Shown piece after piece: positions 53,541 to 60,957 of a DNA stretch of 64,000 nucleotides. Source of the stretch: Pseudomonas asplenii. GTDB lineage: Bacteria > Pseudomonadota > Gammaproteobacteria > Pseudomonadales > Pseudomonadaceae. Position 1 is the first letter of the stretch. The number at the start of each line of letters is the position of its first letter. The stretch is from contig NZ_JSYZ01000017.1 in assembly GCF_001293465.1 (NCBI RefSeq), forward strand, positions 126,967 to 190,966, in the 5' to 3' direction. Below the pieces are notes generated by a model. It worked only from the letters and a program-made list of their open reading frames with translations, did no database searches and was not told the origin of the DNA. The position numbers and the translations under genes were made by a program.

Positions 53541-54644
53541 ATGAGCAGGCAGCAGCAAGTGATAATCGTGGGGGGCGGGGTGATCGGCTTGTTGACCGCC
53601 TTCAATCTGGCGGCGAGTGTCGATCGGGTGGTGCTGCTCGATCGCGCAGGCCTGGGCCAGGAGTCTTCCTGGGCCGGCGGTGGGATCGTCTCGCCGTTGT
53701 ACCCGTGGCGCTACAGTGCGGCCGTCACGGCCCTGGCCCATTGGTCGCAGGATTTTTATCCACAGCTGGGCGAGCGGTTGTTCGCCAGTACCGGGGTCGA
53801 CCCGCAGGTCCATGTCACCGGCCTTTACTGGCTGGACCTCGATGATGAGGCCGAAGCCCTGGCCTGGGCCGAGCGTGAGCAACGTCCATTGAGCCGCGTC
53901 GACATCTCGGCGGTTCGCGATGCGGTACCGGTGATGGGGGAGGGCTACTCCCGGGCGATCCATATGGCCCATGTCGCCAACGTGCGTAACCCGCGGCTGG
54001 TGAAGTCGCTCAAGGCGGCCTTGCAGGCGTTGCCCAACGTCACGATCCATGAGCATTGCGAAGCCCGCGACTTCATTCGCGACGGCGAGAAAGTGATCGG
54101 CGTGCACACGTCGCTGGGTGAGCTGCATGCCGAGCAGGTGGTCCTGGCCGCCGGTGCCTGGAGTGGCGAGCTGTTGAAGAACCTGGGGCTGGAACTGCCG
54201 GTCGAGCCGGTCAAGGGCCAGATGATCCTCTACAAGTGTGCCGCGGACTTCCTGCCCAGCATGATCCTGGCCAAGGGGCGTTATGCGATCCCGCGGCGTG
54301 ACGGGCATATTCTGATCGGCAGCACCCTGGAGCACGAAGGGTTCGACAAGACGCCGACCTTGTCCGCGCTGGACAGCCTGAAGGCGTCGGCGGTGGAGTT
54401 GATTCCGGCGCTGGCGGGTATGGAGCCGGTTGCCCACTGGGCCGGGTTGCGGCCAGGGTCGCCGGAGGGCATTCCCTTTATCGGGCCGGTGCCCGGTTTC
54501 GAGGGGCTCTGGCTCAACTGTGGGCACTATCGCAATGGCCTGGTGTTGGCGCCGGCGTCCTGTCAGCTGTTTGCCGACCTGCTGCTGGGGCGCGAGCCGA
54601 TCATTGATCCGGCGCCATATGCCCCTGCGGAGCGCCTTCTGTAG
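53541..54644 (+). CDS. thiO: Glycine oxidase ThiO
   Basis: A 367-residue FAD-dependent amine oxidase making iminoglycine for the thiazole of thiamine. The ATG at 53541 starts MSRQQQVIIVGGGVIGLLTAF with the FAD-binding GGGVIG; the carboxy-terminal substrate region has HWAGLRPGSPEGIPFIGP and NCGHYRNGLVLAPAS. RBS AAGAG precedes it. It is close to pilE on the same strand but has its own leader; in Pseudomonas thiO lies beside pilRS. It converges on pilR. Confidence 0.93.
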   Translation: MSRQQQVIIVGGGVIGLLTAFNLAASVDRVVLLDRAGLGQESSWAGGGIVSPLYPWRYSAAVTALAHWSQDFYPQLGERLFASTGVDPQVHVTGLYWLDLDDEAEALAWAEREQRPLSRVDISAVRDAVPVMGEGYSRAIHMAHVANVRNPRLVKSLKAALQALPNVTIHEHCEARDFIRDGEKVIGVHTSLGELHAEQVVLAAGAWSGELLKNLGLELPVEPVKGQMILYKCAADFLPSMILAKGRYAIPRRDGHILIGSTLEHEGFDKTPTLSALDSLKASAVELIPALAGMEPVAHWAGLRPGSPEGIPFIGPVPGFEGLWLNCGHYRNGLVLAPASCQLFADLLLGREPIIDPAPYAPAERLL

Positions 54645-54681
54645 GGATCGGGACGCCGGCCCGCCGCGAATGGGCGAGGCG

Positions 54682-56025
54682 TCAGTCCAGCCCCAGTTTC
54701 TTCAGGCGATAGCGCATCGAACGAAATGAGAGGCTCAGGCGCTGGGCCGCCGCCGTGCGGTTCCAGCGGGTCTCCTCCAGGGCCTGGAGGATCAGCTTGC
54801 GCTCGACGCTCTCCAGGTAGTCCTCAAGGTTGTCGATCTGCGCCAGGCTCGGTTCGCCGGCCTCGGCCGTGTTGCCTGGGGATTCCGCCAGGCGCAGGTC
54901 GCTGGCTTCGATCTGGTCGTTTTCGCAGAGGGTGTAGGCCCGTTCGAGCATGTTCTCCAGTTCCCGCACGTTGCCGGGGAAGCGGTAGCCCTTGAGCGTT
55001 TCCAGCGCCTGCGGGTGCAGCCTGGCGGCCGGCTGGCCGCTGCCGGAGGCCAGGCGCTGGAGCACATTGGCCGCCAGTGGCTCGATATCGTCCCGGCGCT
55101 CACGCAGGGCCGGGACGCGCAGTTCGATGACATTCAGTCGGTAGTACAGATCCTGGCGAAAGCGCTCGGCAGCGACTTCGGCGTTCAGGTCCTTGTGGGT
55201 GGCGCAGAGGATGCGCACATCAACCACTTCCTCCTGCTGCCCGCCGATGCTGCGTACGGCCTTCTCCTGGATCGCCCGCAGCAGCTTGACCTGCATGGCC
55301 AGCGGCAGGTCCGCCACCTCGTCGAGGAACAGCGTGCCGCCGTTGGCCGCCTGGAACAGTCCGGGTTTGTCCTCGACCGCACCGCTGAAGCTGCCCTTGC
55401 GGTGACCGAAGAATTCGCTTTCCATCAGTTCCGACGGAATCGCCCCGCAGTTGACCGGCACGAACGGTCGTTCGGCACGCGGGCCCTGCTCGTGGATCAG
55501 GCGCGCCACCAGTTCCTTGCCGCTGCCTGATTCGCCGCTGATGTACACCGGCGCCTGGCTGCGGGCCAGCTTGTCGATCTGCTTGCGCAGGGCACGCATG
55601 GGCAGCGAGTCGCCCAGAAGACGGGTGTCGATGGTCGTCGGCTTTTGCCCGGCCATCGGCAGCCGCAGGGCACTGGCCACCAGTTCCCGCAGGCGGGCCA
55701 GGTCCACCGGCTTGGTGAGGAAGTCGAAGGCGCCGGACTTGAGTGCGTTGATGGCGGTATCGAGGTTGCCGTAGGCGGTGATCATCGCCACCGGCACCTG
55801 GGGGTGGCGCTGCTGGATGTGCTGTACCAGTTCCAGGCCGGTGCCATCCGGCAGGCGCATGTCCGTCAGGCACAGGTCGAAGTGGTCCCGGGCGAGTTTT
55901 TCCCGGGCCTCGCCGACATTGCGGGCGCTCTGGGTGTCGAGTTTCATCCGGCCCAGAGTGATTTCCAGGAGTTCGCGGATATCCGGCTCATCATCGACGA
56001 TCAGGACCTTTTGCCGTGGGCTCAT
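54682..56025 (-). CDS. pilR: Response regulator PilR (sigma-54 activator)
   Basis: A 447-residue NtrC-type regulator. It has a receiver domain (phosphoacceptor D55 in LCLTDMRLPDG), an AAA+ domain with GESGSGKE near 164-171, loop 1 GSFSGA near 211-216 and Walker B GGTLFLDEV, and a Fis-type helix-turn-helix at the end (WNRTAAAQRLSLSFRSMRYRLKK). Together with PilS it activates pilA from a sigma-54 promoter. The ATG at 56025 is preferred to a TTG at 56031. Loop 1 has serine where most family members have threonine (GAFTGA). Confidence 0.95.
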   Translation of the reverse strand: MSPRQKVLIVDDEPDIRELLEITLGRMKLDTQSARNVGEAREKLARDHFDLCLTDMRLPDGTGLELVQHIQQRHPQVPVAMITAYGNLDTAINALKSGAFDFLTKPVDLARLRELVASALRLPMAGQKPTTIDTRLLGDSLPMRALRKQIDKLARSQAPVYISGESGSGKELVARLIHEQGPRAERPFVPVNCGAIPSELMESEFFGHRKGSFSGAVEDKPGLFQAANGGTLFLDEVADLPLAMQVKLLRAIQEKAVRSIGGQQEEVVDVRILCATHKDLNAEVAAERFRQDLYYRLNVIELRVPALRERRDDIEPLAANVLQRLASGSGQPAARLHPQALETLKGYRFPGNVRELENMLERAYTLCENDQIEASDLRLAESPGNTAEAGEPSLAQIDNLEDYLESVERKLILQALEETRWNRTAAAQRLSLSFRSMRYRLKKLGLD

Positions 56026-56027
56026 GC

Positions 56028-57617
56028 TCAACTCTGTTTAAGTACGTGTGCGAAGGTGATGCGAAAGCAACTGCCGCCTTCGTGCCTTGAATAGTCTAGG
56101 CGGGCCTGGTTGCTTTCGCATAACTCGCGGGACAGGTACAGGCCCAGGCCCGTGCCCTGGCTTTCGGTGGTGAAGAAGGGTTCGAACAGGTGCTGCAACT
56201 GCTCCGGAGCGACACCGGGGCCGTTGTCGCGGACCTCGAGCGTCGGCAGGTCGTTCCTGCGCTCGCGCGACAGGGTCAGCCAGACTTCGGCCTGGTCATG
56301 CAACTGCGCGCTGTAGCGCAGGCCGTTCTCCAGCAGGTTGTTCAGCACCTGGGTCATTTGCTGCGGGTCGGCGTGGGTCTTCAGCCAATCGTTCTCGATC
56401 CGCAGGTGCAGTTGCTGGCCCGGGCCGGCTCTTTCGCGCCAGTCGCTGACAAAGGCCTGCAGCCAGGGGCTCAGGTCGAGCAGTTGTGGCTCGGCCTGGC
56501 GTCGCCGCGACAGTTGCAGGACGTTCTCGATCACCAGATTCATGCGCTTGGACTGGTCCTGGATTATTTGCGTGAGACGCCGGTCGGGACCTTGCAGTTC
56601 CTCCGATTCCTGCAGCAACTGGGCCGCGTGGCTGATGGCGCCCAGTGGGTTGCGGATTTCGTGGGCGATCCCGGCGGTCAGTCGGCCCAGGGCGGCGAGT
56701 TTGAGCTGTTGGGCCTGTTGGGCGATTTTCGACAGGTCTTCGAGGAAGATCAGCGTCTGGCGCTGCTCGCCCCGCTGCAGGGCGATGAAGCTGGGCTGCA
56801 GGACCACGTCACTGCCCTCGACCTTGAGGCTTTGCGGGCGCAATGTCGGGTTGCTTTGCCACAGGCGCAGGCGGGCGATCAGCTCCGGCGAGTAGGGGTC
56901 GATCACTCGCCCGAGCAGATGCTCCTGGCCCAGCAGCGCCAGCCCGCTCTGGTTGACCAGTTGCACGCGATGTTCGGCGTCGAGCACCAGGATGCCGGTG
57001 TGCATGCGTTGCAGGATCAGGGCGTTGAGCTCTTCGAGCTTGGTCACGTCGCTGGCACGTTGTTCGGCCAGGGTTTCGCTGACGTTCAGCAGGCGGGTCA
57101 GCCCCTGGACGAGGAAGGACGCGGCGAAGCACAGCACGCCCAGCAGCCCGGCCTGCACATAGTAGTTGGCCGCCGCCGGGAGGCTGAAGCTCAGGTAGAA
57201 GGTCAGGTAGATGATGCCGCTGGCTGAAATGGCCGCGATCAGCAACCCTATGCGGCCGCGCAGCAGCACGTTGCTGATGGCGACCGAGGCGATCAGCAGG
57301 TTGCCCAGACCACTCGGCGGGCCACCTGCGGCATAGAACAGGCCCGACAGCATCACCGCGTCGGCCAGTGCCAGGCTGAAGACCTGGGCCTGGCGCCTGG
57401 GGTTTTCCAGCAGCACCACCACCAGGATGTTCAGGATCAGGTAGATCCAACTGCCGGTGCGAAACAGTTCGCCGTCGGTCAGTTCCAGCAGCTTGTCGTC
57501 CATCCTGCTGGAAATCAGCAGGACCAGGGCGATGCCGATGCTCAAGCGGTAGAGGTTGTAGAGCCTGAGCAGGCGCTGCGCCTGGGCTCCGCCGAGACTG
57601 AAGGTCTCAGCGGTCAC
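56028..57617 (-). CDS. pilS: Sensor histidine kinase PilS
   Basis: A 529-residue kinase with six hydrophobic helices (about 20-175), a PAS domain (about 195-300), the phosphoacceptor histidine H319 in AGIAHEIRNPLGA, and an ATPase domain with DNGPGVAPEQL and GTGLGLYLSRE. In P. aeruginosa PilS reads pilin level in the membrane. It uses a GTG start that overlaps the PP0621-type gene by 11 bp, and lies 2 bp before pilR. Confidence 0.95.
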   Translation of the reverse strand: MTAETFSLGGAQAQRLLRLYNLYRLSIGIALVLLISSRMDDKLLELTDGELFRTGSWIYLILNILVVVLLENPRRQAQVFSLALADAVMLSGLFYAAGGPPSGLGNLLIASVAISNVLLRGRIGLLIAAISASGIIYLTFYLSFSLPAAANYYVQAGLLGVLCFAASFLVQGLTRLLNVSETLAEQRASDVTKLEELNALILQRMHTGILVLDAEHRVQLVNQSGLALLGQEHLLGRVIDPYSPELIARLRLWQSNPTLRPQSLKVEGSDVVLQPSFIALQRGEQRQTLIFLEDLSKIAQQAQQLKLAALGRLTAGIAHEIRNPLGAISHAAQLLQESEELQGPDRRLTQIIQDQSKRMNLVIENVLQLSRRRQAEPQLLDLSPWLQAFVSDWRERAGPGQQLHLRIENDWLKTHADPQQMTQVLNNLLENGLRYSAQLHDQAEVWLTLSRERRNDLPTLEVRDNGPGVAPEQLQHLFEPFFTTESQGTGLGLYLSRELCESNQARLDYSRHEGGSCFRITFAHVLKQS

Positions 57618-57840
57618 GAGGGCCCGGACCTTGCTCGAGGTGAGCCTGGCTGCAATACCACTGTTGCTGCTGGCTCAGAGCGTGGTCGCGGGGCAGGTGC
57701 ACGCCACAATGGGCACAGCGCACCATGGGTGCAGCGTTGGGTTCGTCGGCGGGGCGGCTGGCGGTTGCGGCCCGTTTGAATTTGCGCCAGAACCATACGG
57801 CAGCAGCGATCAGAGCGATCCAGAACAGTAGACGAACCAT
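57607..57840 (-). CDS. PP0621 family small membrane protein with zinc ribbon
   Basis: A 77-residue protein: one amino-terminal helix (LLFWIALIAAAVWFWRKF), then a cysteine-rich segment MVRCAHCGVHLPRD ... WYCSQAHLEQG that looks like a small zinc-binding knuckle (C-x2-C, then C and H). It is the first gene of the pilS-pilR unit and overlaps pilS by 11 bp. Function is unknown; translational coupling suggests a role in sensing or assembly with PilS. It is known as a Pseudomonas family of unknown role. Confidence 0.85.
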   Translation of the reverse strand: MVRLLFWIALIAAAVWFWRKFKRAATASRPADEPNAAPMVRCAHCGVHLPRDHALSQQQQWYCSQAHLEQGPGPRDR

Positions 57841-57931
57841 GGCAACCAGCTTTTCGGCGAATGATCCGGCAGTTTAGCCAAGCTCATGGCATGAGCCCAG
57901 TGCAATCGCGGCTGCCTGGGCTGAAGGCAAA

Positions 57932-57955
57932 AAAAAGAGCCTCGAAAGGCTCTTT
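57932..57955. terminator. Terminator between bamD and the pilSR unit
   Basis: Stem AAAAAGAGCC/GGCTCTTTTT with a TCGAAA loop; A/T tails on both sides make it a good terminator on the minus strand, where it ends bamD. It is 21 bp past the bamD stop. Confidence 0.88.
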
Positions 57956-57975
57956 TTCCGGCAGGCAACCCTGGC

Positions 57976-58992
57976 TCAGTCGAACAGGCCGAAGGTCATG
58001 TAGCTGAACCACGAACGGTCGCTGTTGTTGCCTTCGGCCTCATGCTGCTCTTCCTGGGCGGCATCGCTTTCGGTCGGCTTCAGGTCGGCCGGGATCGCGT
58101 CCTTGGCGTCCTGGAACTGTTTCATCACGTCCTGGTTGGCGCGGGTTTCTCCCGGAGGCAGCGGAGGACGCGACTCGATCAGACCGAGGGTGGCCTTGCT
58201 CAGCCAGGAGCGGTTGTCCGCCTCGGCAACGCTTGGCACGAACTGGCCGTCGACCAGGCTCGGGTGGTTCGGGTAGTTGGCCTTCAGCACTTCCAGGCTG
58301 CTGGCCGCCAGTTCGTCCAGGTGCAGGCGCTGGTAGGCCTCGACCATCACCGCCAGGCCGTCGCCGACCGAAGGGGTTTCCTGGAAATTTTCCACCACAT
58401 AGCGACCGCGGTTGGCGGCGGCGACGTAGGCCTGACGGGTCAGGTAGTAGTCGGCCACGTGGATTTCGTAGGCCGCCAGCAGGTTGCGCAGGTAGATCAT
58501 GCGCTGCTTGGCGTCCGGCGCGTAGCGGCTGTTGGGGTAGCGGCTGGTCAGTTGGGCGAACTCGTTGTAGGAGTCGCGGGCGGCACCCGGGTCACGCTTG
58601 GTCATGTCCAGCGGCAGGAACCGCGCCAGCAGGCCGACGTCCTGGTCGAACGAGGTCAGGCCCTTGAGGTAGTAGGCGTAATCCACGTTCGGGTGCTGCG
58701 GGTGCAGGCGGATGAAACGCTCGGCGGCGGACTTGGCGGCTTCCGGCTCGGAGTTCTTGTAGTTGGCGTAGATCAGTTCGAGCTGTGCCTGGTCGGCATA
58801 GCGCCCGAACGGATAACGCGACTCCAGGGCCTTGAGCTTGGCGGTGGCGGCGGTGTAGCTGTTGTTGTCCAGGTCGGCCTGTGCCTGCTGGTACAGCTCG
58901 ACTTCGCTCAGGTTTTCGTCGACGACTTCCTTCGATGAGCAAGCAGCGGTCAGTGCGAGGATGGCGATCAGCAGCAGGTGTTTCACTTGCAT
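57976..58992 (-). CDS. bamD: Outer-membrane assembly lipoprotein BamD (ComL)
   Basis: A 338-residue lipoprotein of the beta-barrel assembly machine. The ATG at 58992 begins MQVKHLLLIAILALTAACSSK with lipobox TAAC and cysteine 18; the longer frame upstream is not a signal peptide. Tetratricopeptide repeats follow (SEVELYQQAQADLDNNSY, YPFGRYADQAQLELIYANYK, SRYPNSRYAPDAKQRM). The carboxy-terminal 80-residue extension beyond E. coli BamD is typical of Pseudomonas. It diverges from rluD across 150 bp. Confidence 0.95.
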   Translation of the reverse strand: MQVKHLLLIAILALTAACSSKEVVDENLSEVELYQQAQADLDNNSYTAATAKLKALESRYPFGRYADQAQLELIYANYKNSEPEAAKSAAERFIRLHPQHPNVDYAYYLKGLTSFDQDVGLLARFLPLDMTKRDPGAARDSYNEFAQLTSRYPNSRYAPDAKQRMIYLRNLLAAYEIHVADYYLTRQAYVAAANRGRYVVENFQETPSVGDGLAVMVEAYQRLHLDELAASSLEVLKANYPNHPSLVDGQFVPSVAEADNRSWLSKATLGLIESRPPLPPGETRANQDVMKQFQDAKDAIPADLKPTESDAAQEEQHEAEGNNSDRSWFSYMTFGLFD

Positions 58993-59142
58993 GGCGGCTT
59001 GCGTCCCTATGACGGCCGCTGTCTTGGGCGGAGCCGTCCTGTTATGATGAACGCCCCGTTGAAAGCCTCGGGGCAAAAGACGCCGTATTTAACCACAAGC
59101 GCGCAGCCGAAACCAAAGGCTGTGCCGACGCCCAGTCCGAGC

Positions 59143-60105
59143 ATGTCCGATAAAATTGAACTTCGCGCAGAGGTGCCGTCCGAGCTGGGCGGTCAACGCC
59201 TCGATCAAGTCGCCGCACAACTGTTTTCCGAGCATTCGCGCTCGCGCCTTTCCACCTGGATCAAGGACGGCCGCCTGACGGTGGATGGTGCGGTGATCCG
59301 CCCGCGCGATATCGTCCACGGCGGCTCCGTTCTCGAACTGACCGCCGAACAGGAAGCCCAGGGCGAGTGGGTGGCCCAGGACATCGAGCTCGATATCGTC
59401 TACGAAGATGACGATATCCTGGTGATCAACAAGCCGGCGGGCCTGGTGGTGCACCCGGCTGCCGGGCATTCCAGCGGTACCCTGCTCAACGCCCTGCTGC
59501 ACCACGTGCCGGACATCGTCAACGTGCCCCGTGCCGGTATCGTGCACCGGCTCGACAAGGACACCACCGGGCTGATGGTGGTGGCCAAGACCATCCAGGC
59601 GCAGACGCAACTGGTGGCCCAGTTGCAGAGCCGTACCGTCAGCCGCATCTATGAATGCATCGTGATCGGCGTGGTCACCGCGGGCGGCAAGATCAATGCC
59701 CCGATCGGCCGGCACGGCCAGCAGCGCCAGCGCATGGCGGTGATGGAAGGCGGCAAGCCGGCGGTCAGCCACTATCGTGTGCTCGAGCGCTTCCGCTCCC
59801 ATACCCATGTGCGGGTGAAGCTGGAAACCGGTCGGACCCACCAGATCCGCGTGCACATGGCGCACATCAATTTCCCGTTGGTGGGTGACCCTGTCTACGG
59901 TGGACGTTTCCGGATTCCACCGGCAGCCAGCCCGACCATGGTCGACTCGCTGAAGAACTTCCCGCGCCAGGCACTGCACGCGCGGTTCCTGGAGCTGGAG
60001 CATCCGACCACCGGCAAGCGCATGAGCTGGGAGTCGCCGTTGCCGGACGATTTCGTCTGGCTGCTGTCGCTGCTCAAGCAGGACCGCGAGGCGTTCGTCG
60101 GGTGA
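59143..60105 (+). CDS. rluD: 23S rRNA pseudouridine synthase RluD
   Basis: A 320-residue enzyme making pseudouridines 1911, 1915 and 1917 in 23S rRNA. An S4-like domain (about 15-85) precedes the catalytic domain with HRLDKDTTGLMVVAK, where the aspartate is the nucleophile. The ATG at 59143 (MSDKIELRAEVP) gives exactly the family length, whereas an upstream in-frame start at 58978 would lie inside the bamD 5' end. Its stop overlaps the pgeF start as GTGA. Confidence 0.95.
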   Translation: MSDKIELRAEVPSELGGQRLDQVAAQLFSEHSRSRLSTWIKDGRLTVDGAVIRPRDIVHGGSVLELTAEQEAQGEWVAQDIELDIVYEDDDILVINKPAGLVVHPAAGHSSGTLLNALLHHVPDIVNVPRAGIVHRLDKDTTGLMVVAKTIQAQTQLVAQLQSRTVSRIYECIVIGVVTAGGKINAPIGRHGQQRQRMAVMEGGKPAVSHYRVLERFRSHTHVRVKLETGRTHQIRVHMAHINFPLVGDPVYGGRFRIPPAASPTMVDSLKNFPRQALHARFLELEHPTTGKRMSWESPLPDDFVWLLSLLKQDREAFVG

Positions 60106-60827
60106 GCGATTTCCTGATCCCGGACTGGCCTGCGCCGGCGCGGGTCAGGTCCTGCGTTACCACTCGGGCCGGTGGTGTCAGCCAGGCACCGTTCGACAGC
60201 CTGAACCTGGGCGATCATGTCGAGGATGACCCGGCTGCGGTCGCGGAAAACCGCCGACGCCTCAATAGCGCCTTTTCCATCCGCCCGGCCTGGCTGCGCC
60301 AGGTGCACGGCGTGGGGGTGGTCGAGGCTGATCCGCAGGTGACCGCCGAGGCCGATGGCAGTTGGACGATGACGCCCGGGGTGGCCTGCACGGCGATGAC
60401 CGCCGACTGTCTGCCGGCGTTGTTCTGTGATCGTGCCGGCACCCGGGTGGCGGCGGCCCATGCCGGTTGGCGTGGCCTGGCGGCGGGCGTGCTGGAGGCG
60501 ACAGTCGACCGCCTCGACGTGGCGTCCTCGGAGATTCTGGTCTGGCTCGGACCGGCCATCGGTCCCCGGGCGTTCGAAGTGGGGGCGGAAGTGCGCGAAG
60601 CCTTCATCGCCACTCATCCGGAAACCATCGAGGCCTTCGTCCCCAGCTGCAACGCCGGCCGCTTCATGGCCGACATCTATGCCCTGGCCCGCCTGCGTCT
60701 GGCGGCACGTGGGGTCACCGCCGTTTACGGTGGCGGCTTCTGTACCGTCTCCGATCCACGCTTCTATTCCTACCGGCGCAGCCCTCGCACCGGCCGTTTC
60801 GCCTCCCTGGTCTGGCTCGCCGACTAG
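60102..60827 (+). CDS. pgeF: Peptidoglycan editing factor PgeF (YfiH, laccase-like)
   Basis: A 241-residue protein of the multicopper-polyphenol-oxidase-like family (DUF152), which corrects wrong amino acids in peptidoglycan precursors. It has the conserved metal residues in RQVHGVGV, TADCLPALFCD and AAHAGWRGLAAGV. It starts at a GTG inside the rluD stop (GTGA), a coupled start. It belongs to the rluD-pgeF pair beside clpB, as in other pseudomonads. Confidence 0.93.
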   Translation: MSDFLIPDWPAPARVRSCVTTRAGGVSQAPFDSLNLGDHVEDDPAAVAENRRRLNSAFSIRPAWLRQVHGVGVVEADPQVTAEADGSWTMTPGVACTAMTADCLPALFCDRAGTRVAAAHAGWRGLAAGVLEATVDRLDVASSEILVWLGPAIGPRAFEVGAEVREAFIATHPETIEAFVPSCNAGRFMADIYALARLRLAARGVTAVYGGGFCTVSDPRFYSYRRSPRTGRFASLVWLAD

Positions 60828-60857
60828 ACTGTCCTGACCTGCGTCAATCGTTCGGCG

Positions 60858-60885
60858 CTTGAAACTCCCAGAATCGCCCGTATCT
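60858..60885 (+). promoter_or_regulatory. Sigma-32 heat-shock promoter of clpB
   Basis: CTTGAAA (60858-60864), 12-base spacer and CCCGTATCT (60877-60885), close to the heat-shock consensus and about 75 bp upstream of the clpB start. It fits the known heat control of clpB. Confidence 0.8.
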
Positions 60886-60957
60886 ATAAATGCATCTGGC
60901 AGGCTTCTCCATTCAGGTGTGTCCATCGCTCCGGCCTGCTCAAAAGGAAGGTGACTA

